A stretch of DNA of 6,724 nt from Spirochaetota bacterium (GCA_009908925.1 JAAAOH010000359.1:1-6724), one strand, 5' to 3'; shown: positions 1 through 6,188, numbered from the stretch's first letter. Numbers and translations are program-made. Notes: generated by a model not told the origin, from the sequence alone.

Positions 1-726
1 GGCGTCGGTGACGAGCTTCTCCAGGATTTCGGTATTCGCCTTGACCGCAAAGTTGTACACCGCACGCCCGTCCATCTGTATGAGCATGTCCTCGGGCGGT
101 GTCACACCGGGCTTGTAGGGGTTGGCAGTACCGCCGGCCGGGCGGATGAGCGCCTGTGCGCCGGAGCCCTTGGAGCGCAGCACCGAGTTCAGGATGCCCC
201 GGTCGCCTCCCTGCGGATTGGCCTGTACCACGACTGCGCCCGCGCCGTCTCCGAAGAGCACGCAGGTGCGCCGGTCTTCCCAGTTGGTAATCTTGGTGAG
301 CTCCTCCGCCGCCACGACAAGAATGTTGCGATACGCGCCCGAGGATATGAGACTGCGGGCAAGCTCGAGGCCGTACACGAAGCCGGTACAGCCGGCAAGG
401 ATGTCGAAGGCGCCGGCGTTTTCGGCGCCGAGCTTGTCCTCGATGATTGATGCGGTGGCGGGAAAGCCGGGATAGTCAGGACTCGCTGTCGAGCAGATAA
501 TCATGTCGAGCTCCGCCGGCTCCATCCCGGCCCGCTCGAGGGCAAGGCGCGAGGCCTTCACACCGAGATCCGAGGATGCCTCGTCATCGGCGGAAATGTG
601 GCGATTGCCGATCCCGGTATGAGAGCGGATCCACTCATCCGAGGTATCGATAGTCTTCGCGAGCTCATCGTTGGAAACCCGCTTCTCCGGAACGTACGCG
701 CCCACAGCGCTAATCTCAGCCGTCAT
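1..726 (-). CDS. fabH: 3-oxoacyl-ACP synthase III (KAS III), C-terminus cut by window edge
   Basis: FabH performs the first condensation of type II fatty acid synthesis in the cytosol, joining acetyl-CoA (or another acyl-CoA starter) to malonyl-ACP. The 242 visible codons are open. The N-terminal CoA-binding signature DTSDEWI is at residues 27-33, followed by a TGI..RHI element at about 37-44. The nucleophilic Cys113 lies in LAGCTGF (110-116) and LFGDGAGA is at 157-164. The catalytic His and Asn expected near residues 245-275 lie beyond the window. The residue matching E. coli Arg36 is His here, a position that varies in the family. I chose ATG 726 because it aligns with the usual FabH N-terminus and has GGAGAG about 10 bases upstream; an in-frame ATG at 744 would add six residues. 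The gene is divergent from phnD. FabH is separated from the general KAS I/II family by the TSDEWI and Cys contexts. Confidence 0.95.
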   Translation of the reverse strand, partial: MTAEISAVGAYVPEKRVSNDELAKTIDTSDEWIRSHTGIGNRHISADDEASSDLGVKASRLALERAGMEPAELDMIICSTASPDYPGFPATASIIEDKLGAENAGAFDILAGCTGFVYGLELARSLISSGAYRNILVVAAEELTKITNWEDRRTCVLFGDGAGAVVVQANPQGGDRGILNSVLRSKGSGAQALIRPAGGTANPYKPGVTPPEDMLIQMDGRAVYNFAVKANTEILEKLVTDA

Positions 727-763
727 AACTGTGAAACTCTCCATATCTGCGCCGAAATGTCAA

Positions 764-792
764 GTTCTCGGTCGCCAACCGACTCAAAGAAC
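764..792. repeat. Imperfect inverted repeat upstream of fabH
   Basis: Arms GTTCT (764-768) and AGAAC (788-792) enclose a tighter pair, TCGGT (768-772) and ACCGA (778-782), around a 5-base centre. It lies 20-66 bases upstream of the two possible fabH starts. It could be an operator or part of the fabH leader. The arms are short, so chance is a serious alternative. Confidence 0.25.
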
Positions 793-793
793 C

Positions 794-822
794 GCATGAC
801 GAATCGCTAACAAAATGCTAAC
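794..822 (+). promoter_or_regulatory. Candidate Pho box (11-bp direct repeats) upstream of phnD
   Basis: CGCTAAC (805-811) and TGCTAAC (816-822) are direct heptamers separated by the 4-base AT spacer AAAA, so the period is exactly 11. A weaker third copy, GCATGAC (794-800), sits one period upstream with spacer GAAT. This 7+4 geometry is that of PhoB/PhoP binding sites, which bind response-regulator dimers on one face of the helix. The heptamer itself matches the E. coli consensus only partly. A weak -10-like TACGTT (833-838) begins 10 bases after the last repeat, a spacing seen where Pho boxes replace the -35. The start of phnD is 64 bases downstream, with AAGGAGG at 871-877. The site could also act on the divergent fabH. 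Confidence 0.45.
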
Positions 823-886
823 CTGAGAAGGGTACGTTCCCCACGGTCGTTATTGACCACAACATTCCGCAAGGAGGCGTGAAAAC

Positions 887-1795
887 ATGAAGAAGTCATT
901 GTCTCTGCCGCTTGTTACCCTTCTCGTGCTGGGTATCTCGGCAGTGCTGCTCGTCGGGTGTCAGCCGGCTGAGCCGGAGCTCGGAACGGAGGAAAACCCG
1001 GTCATCTGGTCGTTCGTGCCGTCCGGTGACACCGGAGAAATCGTGGCAGGCGGAGAAGCCGTTGCCGACATGATCTACGACAAGACCGACATCGTGGTCG
1101 ACATCAGTGTCGCCACCGAGTACGCGGGTGTCATAGAGGCACTCTCCACCGATCCGCCGTCGGCGCACATGGCATCACTTGCAACCTTTGCCTATATCGT
1201 CGCGTCGGAACGTGACGTCGCAGAGGCCGCGCTCGTTGCCGTGCGCTTCGGAAGTCCCACCTACAACGGTCAGATCATCGCCCGTTCGGACAGCGACATC
1301 AACACCGTGGCCGACCTCGAGGGAAAGACCTTTGCCCGCCCCGATCCGTTCTCCACTTCAGGATGGATCATTCCCTCCATCACCATGCGTGCCGAGGGTG
1401 TAAACCCGGATGAAGACCTCGAAGAAGTCGTCGATGCCGGCGGGCACGGAGCTGTCTCCGCCGCCGTATACAACGGTGACGTCGATGCTGGTGCCACGTA
1501 CGTCGACGCTCGCGGTGAAATCGAGGAAGACAACCCCGACGTCATGGAAGTACTCAAGGTCGTCGCCGTATCCCAGGACATCCCCAACGACGGCGTTCAG
1601 TTCCACCCCTCGGTACCCGATGAGATGCGGCAGGAGATCGTTGCTGCGCTGCTCGAGGTTGCCGAGGAGAACCCCGACGCTCTCGACGACGCGTACTCCT
1701 GGACCGGGCTCGTGGAGCGCGACGACGCGTTCTACGATCCGTTCCGACAGACGCTGCAGGCCGCCGGCGTGGATCCTCAGCAGTTCATGGACTGA
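887..1795 (+). CDS. phnD: Phosphonate-type ABC transporter substrate-binding lipoprotein
   Basis: PhnD-family periplasmic-binding protein (302 aa) that captures phosphonates, or related ligands such as phosphite or phosphate esters, for the PhnCE importer. A lipoprotein signal peptide (KK, hydrophobic 9-23, lipobox LVGC) places the lipidated residue at Cys25. Family landmarks align by eye with E. coli PhnD: ATEYAGVIEAL (76-86, ligand Tyr79), Tyr126 in SPTYNG, the phosphonate-anchoring STSG loop (156-159), His187 in AGGHGA, acidic Asp207 where E. coli has Glu, and Asp235 in IPNDG. Keeping these residues argues for a working anion pocket but does not settle the ligand. The protein is strongly acidic after the signal. 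Start ATG 887 has AAGGAGG (871-877) with a 9-base spacer. It is first in phnD-phnC-phnE, behind a possible Pho box and before a strong intercistronic hairpin. Confidence 0.95.
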   Translation: MKKSLSLPLVTLLVLGISAVLLVGCQPAEPELGTEENPVIWSFVPSGDTGEIVAGGEAVADMIYDKTDIVVDISVATEYAGVIEALSTDPPSAHMASLATFAYIVASERDVAEAALVAVRFGSPTYNGQIIARSDSDINTVADLEGKTFARPDPFSTSGWIIPSITMRAEGVNPDEDLEEVVDAGGHGAVSAAVYNGDVDAGATYVDARGEIEEDNPDVMEVLKVVAVSQDIPNDGVQFHPSVPDEMRQEIVAALLEVAEENPDALDDAYSWTGLVERDDAFYDPFRQTLQAAGVDPQQFMD

Positions 1796-1827
1796 GTCCG
1801 CTCCGTGCTCTCTTCGACATGCATTTC

Positions 1828-1859
1828 CGGGGGGCGACGTCAGCCGGCGTCGCCCTCCG
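1828..1859 (+). other. Strong intercistronic RNA hairpin between phnD and phnC
   Basis: The arms GGGCGACG (1832-1839) and CGTCGCCC (1848-1855) are perfect inverted repeats. Pairing continues outward through a G-U (1831/1856) and three more pairs to 1828/1859, giving 12 pairs. Two further inner pairs (1840-1841 with 1846-1847, one of them G-U) could close a 4-base loop. No T-run follows; the next bases are accatattcc. It is therefore unlikely to be a full intrinsic terminator. It begins 33 bases after the phnD stop and ends 31 bases before the phnC start. Such structures commonly stabilise the upstream mRNA or attenuate downstream genes, which would give more PhnD than PhnC/PhnE. Confidence 0.65.
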
Positions 1860-1890
1860 ACCATATTCCCCACCTCCCTGGAGGCCTTCC

Positions 1891-2679
1891 ATGCTGCAGG
1901 TGAAAAACCTGACGAAGGTATACGACGATGGAACCGAGGCGCTGACCGATGTCAGCTTCAATGTCGAGGAGGGAGAGTTCCTCGTCGTCATTGGTCTTTC
2001 CGGTTCCGGCAAATCTACGTTGCTTCGCTGCATAAATCGTCTCATCGACCCGACCGCGGGACAGATCCTCTGGGACGATCTCGACGTAACCGCGGCGGAG
2101 GGACAGAATCTGCGCCGCCTTCGGTCACAGATCGGCATGATCTTCCAGCACTTCAACCTGGTGAAGCGCTCGAACGTCATGACGAACGTTCTTTCGGGTC
2201 GCCTCGGCTATGTGGGTACCTGGCAGAGCGCCCTCCTTCAGTTCCCGGAATCCGACAAGGAGAAGGCACAGGCCGCACTCCATCGGGTGGGACTCGAGCC
2301 GCAGGCGAGAAAGCGCGCAAGTGAGCTCTCCGGCGGTCAGCAGCAGCGCGTCGGTATTGCCCGGGCGCTCATGCAGGAGCCGCGAATGATCCTCGCCGAC
2401 GAGCCGGTGGCGAGCCTCGATCCGGTGCTTGCCCACACCATCCTCGGGTACCTCGAACAGCTGAACCAGGAGGACGGCATGACGGTGATCTGCAGCCTCC
2501 ACTATCTCGACCTCGTGCAGCGTTACGCTACCCGTGTCATCGGCCTGAAGGACGGGCGGGTCGTCTACGAGGGCACACGGGAGGAGATCCGCCGCATGAC
2601 CGACGAGCAATTCAAAGAGATCTACGGGCAGGAGGCCGAGCGTGTAAGCGCCGCGCAACGCCAGGTGGAGGAAGGCTGA
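1891..2679 (+). CDS. phnC: Phosphonate ABC transporter ATP-binding protein
   Basis: Cytoplasmic ATPase of the importer, working as a dimer on the PhnE permease. All ABC motifs are intact: Walker A GLSGSGKST (35-43), Q-loop Gln85 in MIFQHFNL, signature LSGGQQQR (146-153), Walker B MILADEP (166-172), D-loop ASLDP (174-178) and switch His204 in CSLHYLDL. The stretch NVLSGRLGYVGTW (99-111) is the PhnC-specific helical region that separates it from MetN- or GlnQ-type ATPases. Length is 262 aa, as usual for PhnC. I chose ATG 1891 rather than an in-frame ATG at 1819: GGAGG (1880-1884) lies 6 bases upstream, the protein then begins at the normal MLQVKNLTKVY, and the upstream codons coincide with the intercistronic hairpin. 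Its 3' end carries the Shine-Dalgarno of phnE. Confidence 0.96.
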   Translation: MLQVKNLTKVYDDGTEALTDVSFNVEEGEFLVVIGLSGSGKSTLLRCINRLIDPTAGQILWDDLDVTAAEGQNLRRLRSQIGMIFQHFNLVKRSNVMTNVLSGRLGYVGTWQSALLQFPESDKEKAQAALHRVGLEPQARKRASELSGGQQQRVGIARALMQEPRMILADEPVASLDPVLAHTILGYLEQLNQEDGMTVICSLHYLDLVQRYATRVIGLKDGRVVYEGTREEIRRMTDEQFKEIYGQEAERVSAAQRQVEEG

Positions 2680-2680
2680 C

Positions 2681-4198
2681 ATGGGCGATATCAAACCGAT
2701 CTCCCAGCAACGAAAGAAGCCGTTCGTATCCGCCCCCGTGGCCGCCGTGCTCTCGGTCATACCGGGTCTCGGCCAGGCCTTCGCGCGCGAGTACTATCGC
2801 GGGCTGCTGTTCTTCGCGAGCTTCGCCACTGCCATTGCCCTTTTTGTGTGGCGGCTCCATGACATCGCCCGCCGCGACGACACGCTGGTCGATCGCTTCA
2901 CGAAGTCTTTCGACCTTGCCACCGGATTCATCATTCTGGTGCTGCTTTTCATCCTCCTGCTCTGGGCACTGAACATATTCGATGCCTTCATTCTCGCCCG
3001 GGACGGCAAGCGGGGACGCACCGGCGTGTTCCTTGCACTTATCGCCACCTATTTCGTCCTGGGATGGCAGGTCAGTGAGATCGACGTCGTCCGTCTCATA
3101 CGGGAGGCGCCTGAAGCCCTTCCGCCACTGTCCCGCGTCGTCTGGCCATGGGAAGCCGCCATCACATACGAAACGGATACGGTGCAGGCCGCAGCGAGGA
3201 TCCTCATAGGCGACGAGTACGAGCCCCCGGAGCAACCGGAACCGGAGCCGGGAGAGCCCGTGCTGGAGTCAGACCGGTACTACGGGGACCTCTCCGTACA
3301 GGATGCCGAGGGAAACATCATCCCCGGCACCGACCTCCGGATCGAGGGCCGAAACTTCGAGCCGAACACCGAGACAGAGATATGGTGGCTCGACCCCATC
3401 GGAAACCAGTTCCAGCTCCGGATGGGCGGCGAGTACGTCACCGTCATAACCGACGATGAGGGGTCGTTCGAGGCAACCATCACCATGCCCTACCGGGTCG
3501 TACCGCCGAGCTCCACCGGGCCCCAGATTCACCAGTTACAGGCCCGGCAGGTCAGCGAAACCGGCCCGCCACTGCCGAGCCAGCCACTTCGCCTGACCAT
3601 CGGCCGGATGATAGAGACCATCTTCATGGGGATGATGGCCACGATGTTCGGCATCGTCTTCGCGATCCCCCTGGCCTTTCTTGCCGCGCGCAACATCATG
3701 GGCGTTTCGCCGGTGGGCATGGCGATCTACTATGTCGCACGCACCTTCATGAACATCGTGCGCTCCATCGAGCCGCTCATCTGGGCGCTCATCGCGGTCG
3801 TGTGGGTTGGTCTCGGGCCCTTCGCCGGAATCGTCGCGCTGACCCTGCACTCCATTGCCGCGCTCGGAAAGCTTTACTCGGAAGCCATCGAGGGCATAGA
3901 CCACGGTCCGATCGAGGCGGTGCAGGCAACGGGGGCGAATCGCATCCAGACCATCGTCTTCGCAGTGATTCCGCAGATGATTTCACCCTTCATCAGTTTT
4001 TCGATCTACCGCTGGGACATCAACGTTCGCATGTCCACGGTCATCGGTCTGGTCGGGGGCGGTGGTATCGGATTCCTGCTCGTGCAGTACATCAGGCTGC
4101 TCGACTACCGCGCCGCCGGCATCGCAGTGTGGTTCATCGCGGTCACCGTTGCCGTACTCGACTACGTCAGCGCGGAGATCCGCGCACGGCTGATGTAG
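2681..4198 (+). CDS. phnE: Phosphonate ABC transporter permease, PhnE with extra N-terminal membrane domain and inserted beta domain
   Basis: Inner-membrane channel subunit, 505 aa against roughly 260-290 for ordinary PhnE. Residues 17-58 (with VIPGLGQ at 26-32) plus a hydrophobic stretch 81-106 ending LNIFDAF resemble a TM2-like 'PGLGQ' membrane module. Residues 113-160 (EIDVVRLIREAPEALPPL after a membrane segment) look like a normal PhnE N-terminus. A Pro/Glu linker follows at 181-194, then a beta-rich domain at about 203-305 (DLRIEGRNFEPNTETEIWW, TDDEGSFEATITMPY), similar in style to IPT/TIG-type folds. The permease core starts at about 310 with TIFMGMMATMFG and AARN, and contains the ATPase-coupling EAA-like loop EAVQATGAN (412-420) and GLVGGGGIGFLL (456-467). 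Core topology puts the inserted domain outside the membrane, where it could meet PhnD. ATG 2681 starts one base after the phnC stop, with GGAGGAAGG just upstream. The core call is firm; the domain names are inference. Confidence 0.93.
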   Translation: MGDIKPISQQRKKPFVSAPVAAVLSVIPGLGQAFAREYYRGLLFFASFATAIALFVWRLHDIARRDDTLVDRFTKSFDLATGFIILVLLFILLLWALNIFDAFILARDGKRGRTGVFLALIATYFVLGWQVSEIDVVRLIREAPEALPPLSRVVWPWEAAITYETDTVQAAARILIGDEYEPPEQPEPEPGEPVLESDRYYGDLSVQDAEGNIIPGTDLRIEGRNFEPNTETEIWWLDPIGNQFQLRMGGEYVTVITDDEGSFEATITMPYRVVPPSSTGPQIHQLQARQVSETGPPLPSQPLRLTIGRMIETIFMGMMATMFGIVFAIPLAFLAARNIMGVSPVGMAIYYVARTFMNIVRSIEPLIWALIAVVWVGLGPFAGIVALTLHSIAALGKLYSEAIEGIDHGPIEAVQATGANRIQTIVFAVIPQMISPFISFSIYRWDINVRMSTVIGLVGGGGIGFLLVQYIRLLDYRAAGIAVWFIAVTVAVLDYVSAEIRARLM

Positions 4199-4212
4199 GC
4201 CCTGGATAGCGC

Positions 4213-4656
4213 ATGCCCGTCGCCGTACCGCTCCTCGTAGCGGTTACAGCACAGATACTCTGTCAGATTTTCAAGGTGGTCGCGTACTCCATACGCGACC
4301 ACCGCTTCTCCCCTCACTACTTCACGACCGCCGGCGGCATGCCGAGCTCCCACTCGGCGTTCGTCACCGCCCTTACCGTCTCGGTCGGCATCGCGCGCGG
4401 CTTCGATTCCGAGCTTTTTGCCGTGGCGTTCGTGTTCTCTGCGATCGTCATCTACGACGCCTACCGTCTGCGTGGTCACGTGGAGACGCAGGCCGAAGTG
4501 CTCAATCGGCTGCAGCGTCACCTTCCGGCAGAAGAGCGCGAAAAGCTATCGGAGATGGTCGGTCACTCGGTTCGGGAGATCGTCGCGGGAATCGCGGTTG
4601 GAATCGCCTTTGCGGTGGCGGTGAACGCCGCCTTCGTGGCCGCCGGGCTCGGGTAG
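4213..4656 (+). CDS. Divergent PAP2 (DUF212/YuiD-like) membrane protein
   Basis: A 147-aa integral membrane protein of the DUF212 family, distantly related to PAP2 phosphatases. The hallmark GGMPSSHSA is at 41-49, corresponding to the PAP2 PSGH-like motif. The family elements IYDAYRLRGHVETQAEVLN (80-98) and GHSVREIVAG (117-126) follow. Hydrophobic segments lie at about 4-26, 46-62, 66-82 and 122-145. Enzymatic activity has not been firmly assigned to this family as far as I know, so phosphatase function is inference. It starts 14 bases after the phnE stop, behind only a weak GGA (4204-4206), so cotranscription with phnDCE is likely. That makes a role in phosphorus handling possible but unproven. 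The end of the gene, stop included, is duplicated downstream. Length is typical for the family. Confidence 0.9.
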   Translation: MPVAVPLLVAVTAQILCQIFKVVAYSIRDHRFSPHYFTTAGGMPSSHSAFVTALTVSVGIARGFDSELFAVAFVFSAIVIYDAYRLRGHVETQAEVLNRLQRHLPAEEREKLSEMVGHSVREIVAGIAVGIAFAVAVNAAFVAAGLG

Positions 4657-4687
4657 CGCCGCCTTCGCGGCCGCCGGCCTGGGGTAG
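4626..4687 (+). repeat. 31-bp tandem duplication covering the 3' end and stop of the DUF212 gene
   Basis: Unit 1 (4626-4656) ends with the DUF212 stop codon. Unit 2 (4657-4687) follows directly, also ends in TAG, and matches 28 of 31 bases. Read in the original codon phase, the three differences are GTG to GCG (Val to Ala), GGG to GGC (silent) and CTC to CTG (silent), so unit 2 would still encode AAFAAAGLG and stop. Because 31 is not a multiple of 3, unit 2 is out of phase with unit 1 and untranslated from it. Confidence 0.85.
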
Positions 4688-4710
4688 CGCGACGTCCGGG
4701 CGGGACCGGC

Positions 4711-4734
4711 GGCGCCGAGCGTAACCTCGGAGCC
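4711..4734. terminator. Possible GC-rich terminator hairpin between convergent genes
   Basis: CCGAG (4715-4719) pairs with CTCGG (4726-4730) around a 6-base loop. After one mismatch the stem extends by GGC (4711-4713) with GCC (4732-4734). Other GC-rich pairings compete, for example GCCGCCGG (4670-4677) with CCGGCGGC (4706-4713). No T-run flanks it on either strand. Its place between the convergent DUF212 gene and the leftward gene ending at 4741 is the main argument for termination. Confidence 0.3.
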
Positions 4735-4740
4735 CCGGCG

Positions 4741-5457
4741 TCAATACACCGTGTACTGCCGGACCTCGTCCACCTTCACCTTGATATCGACACGCGCCTT
4801 GTAGGCGGCGCTTCGCACATAGATGCGTGGGGAGCCGAGGAGGATGAGGCTTCCCCGCGCCTCCCGCGGCTTGTTGTCGGTCATGGTTCGCAGGAGCCCT
4901 CGCACCGCGAGCCGTATCGCATCCTCGATGGCGGGGATGCGCGCATCGTGCCCCGCCCATATCGGCTCCTCGCCCTCGGCCCCCACGCTCGGGACGTCAC
5001 CGCTGAGCCAGCCGGCAAGGCGTGAGCGCTGAAAATCCGCCAGCCGGTACTCGAAGCGGCCATGGAGGCGCAGCTCCTCGATCCGGGTCGAGAGCACCGA
5101 TAGTCGCGGATCGCCGAATCGGACCTCCGCGATGGGCGCGAGCTCAAACTCCTCGGCGACCTCACGCCGGCGGTCTGAGGGAACGTAGCGGAAGCGAAAG
5201 CCGTAGATCATCCCACCGAAAATGTAGCGTGCCTCCTCGAGCATGAGGCGTACGGCGGCCTCCTCGGAAAGCGGATAGTTCTCGCCCTCGCGAGCTACCG
5301 GCGGCTCGAGGTCCACCCACAAGCTTTCGGTGAGGTACTGCGGGCTGCGATCAAGCTGGGTCTGCGCCGGGACAACGGCGGCGGCCATGAGGAGCAGGAG
5401 TATCCATGGAGCGCGGCGCACGCACCCGGCGGGCGACGGTAGAACGCGAGTAGCCAT
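4741..5457 (-). CDS. Secreted/periplasmic protein of unknown function, spirochaete-type
   Basis: A 238-aa protein whose function I do not recognise. A signal peptide is clear: positive residues around 14-15, hydrophobic WILLLLMAAAVV (18-29) and a likely cleavage after VPA (29-31). The mature part has no further membrane segment. Notable stretches are EEARYIFGGMIYGFRFRYVPSD (74-95), then FELAPIAEVRFGDPRL (104-119), ARIPAIEDAIRLAVRGLLR (172-190), and a C-terminal part ending in VDEVRQYTVY. The alternating pattern suggests a soluble alpha/beta fold in the periplasm. I recall similar conserved hypotheticals in spirochaetes, but cannot confirm this here. I chose ATG 5457 since it begins the signal peptide; the longer open frame would overlap the rhomboid gene. 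No Shine-Dalgarno is visible. A lone -10-like TATTCT (5465-5470, minus strand) sits 7 bases upstream without a -35. The gap to the rhomboid stop is 40 bases, so a two-gene operon is likely. Confidence 0.8.
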   Translation of the reverse strand: MATRVLPSPAGCVRRAPWILLLLMAAAVVPAQTQLDRSPQYLTESLWVDLEPPVAREGENYPLSEEAAVRLMLEEARYIFGGMIYGFRFRYVPSDRRREVAEEFELAPIAEVRFGDPRLSVLSTRIEELRLHGRFEYRLADFQRSRLAGWLSGDVPSVGAEGEEPIWAGHDARIPAIEDAIRLAVRGLLRTMTDNKPREARGSLILLGSPRIYVRSAAYKARVDIKVKVDEVRQYTVY

Positions 5458-5497
5458 CGTATTCAGAATATCGACGAAAACGCGCCCGCCGGTGAGC

Positions 5498-6142
5498 TCA
5501 GGAGCGCATGTCGTCGATGAAGACCCGGATCGGATTGATCCGGAGCCGCACGACGAAGTAGAGGAAGGCGAAAAAGAACCCGGCAAGATGGGTGAAGTGC
5601 GCGACATTGCCGCGCGTTCCGCCGATCTGGGAGAAAAGCTCGATGAAGGTATAGCCGATGACCAGGATTGGCGCGCGAATAGGGATGATGCCGAAGAGGA
5701 AGATCACCGCGTCGGGAAAGAGGGTTGCAAAGGCCAGCAGCACCGCGAAGACCGCACCGGAGGCGCCCAGCAGGATGACGCCGACATTGCCGGTCATCAG
5801 GTAGAAGCCCAGGGAGAAGAGGCCCGCGAGGAGGCCGGTGATGCCGTAGAAGAGCAGGAACTCGTAGCTGCCGAGTCGAGCCTCGACCTGGGTCCCGAAA
5901 AAGAAGATCCCGAGCATGTTGAAGAGGATATGCGTGACGCCCGCATGGGCAAACATGTAGGTAAAGGGTTGCCAGATGAGGCCCCGGTCGACGACGGCCA
6001 TAGGGTTCATCGCGATGTAGAGGATCGTCTGGGGAGCAATCTGAGTCACGAAGAACACGAACAGATTGACCCCGATGAGAATGAAGGCCGCATTGAAATT
6101 GCGGTACGGTAGGCGCTGTCGAAGAAAAGAGGTTTCTGCCAC
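5498..6142 (-). CDS. Rhomboid-family intramembrane serine protease
   Basis: Rhomboids cut substrate transmembrane segments within the membrane using a Ser-His dyad. This 214-aa protein has the six-helix bacterial core. HILFNMLG (71-78) supplies the conserved H-x3-N of helix 2, and EARLGSYEFLLFY (87-99) follows it. The nucleophile is Ser128 in GASGA (126-130). The catalytic His is His185 in AHFTHLAGFFFAFLYF (181-196). All catalytic positions are intact, so it should be active. The start is a GTG at 6142: an in-frame TAG lies two codons upstream and no ATG is available before residue 46. No Shine-Dalgarno is present, and a promoter lies so close that the mRNA would be leaderless. The downstream secreted protein gene is probably cotranscribed. 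The physiological substrate cannot be told from the sequence. Confidence 0.93.
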   Translation of the reverse strand: MAETSFLRQRLPYRNFNAAFILIGVNLFVFFVTQIAPQTILYIAMNPMAVVDRGLIWQPFTYMFAHAGVTHILFNMLGIFFFGTQVEARLGSYEFLLFYGITGLLAGLFSLGFYLMTGNVGVILLGASGAVFAVLLAFATLFPDAVIFLFGIIPIRAPILVIGYTFIELFSQIGGTRGNVAHFTHLAGFFFAFLYFVVRLRINPIRVFIDDMRS

Positions 6143-6148
6143 CGGCTA

Positions 6149-6177
6149 AAGGTAGTGCGAACGCCCCCGCCGGTCAA
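6149..6177 (-). promoter_or_regulatory. Sigma70-like promoter for the rhomboid gene
   Basis: On the minus strand TTGACC (6177-6172) is followed after 17 bases by TACCTT (6154-6149). Six bases then separate the -10 from the GTG start at 6142, so transcription would begin at or next to the start codon. The -35 overlaps the palindrome at 6168-6183. The -35 matches consensus at 5 of 6 positions; the -10 keeps only the TAnnnT frame. Confidence 0.5.
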
Positions 6178-6188
6178 CCGGCGCCGGT
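6168..6188. promoter_or_regulatory. Overlapping CGCCGGT palindromes, candidate operator
   Basis: CGCCGGT (6168-6174), CA, ACCGGCG (6177-6183) is a perfect 7-bp-arm inverted repeat. ACCGGCGCCGGT (6177-6188) is a second, perfect 12-bp palindrome sharing the middle half-site. A partial fourth half-site, ACCGGCT (6141-6147), overlaps the rhomboid start. The block covers the -35 of the leftward promoter and ends 8 bases before the -35 of the rightward one, so one bound dimer could control both genes. GC-rich heptamers are common in such a genome, which lowers confidence. Confidence 0.5.

Noticed and set aside
754..763. TTGACA on the minus strand as a -35 for fabH
   Set aside because: No -10-like hexamer stands at 16-18 bases; the nearest AT-rich hexamer is only about 11 bases away.
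853..858. TTGACC as a -35 for phnD
   Set aside because: The position 17 bases downstream falls on the AAGGAGG Shine-Dalgarno, with no -10-like sequence.
1819..1890. 24-codon N-terminal extension of PhnC
   Set aside because: It overlaps the intercistronic hairpin, has no Shine-Dalgarno, and the normal PhnC start at 1891 has a good one.
1796..1890. Intrinsic terminator after phnD
   Set aside because: The hairpin is strong but not followed by a T-run, and phnC/phnE need read-through from the same promoter.
1410..2324. Rightward open frame of 304 codons spanning phnD and phnC
   Set aside because: It crosses two well-supported genes in another frame, with Ser/Arg/Thr-rich low-information sequence and no recognisable motif.
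5330..6112. Long rightward open frame (260 codons) rich in Glu, Asp and Arg
   Set aside because: It is antisense to the rhomboid gene and the start of the secreted-protein gene, both of which have clear protein-level support. The composition is that of a shadow frame in GC-rich DNA.
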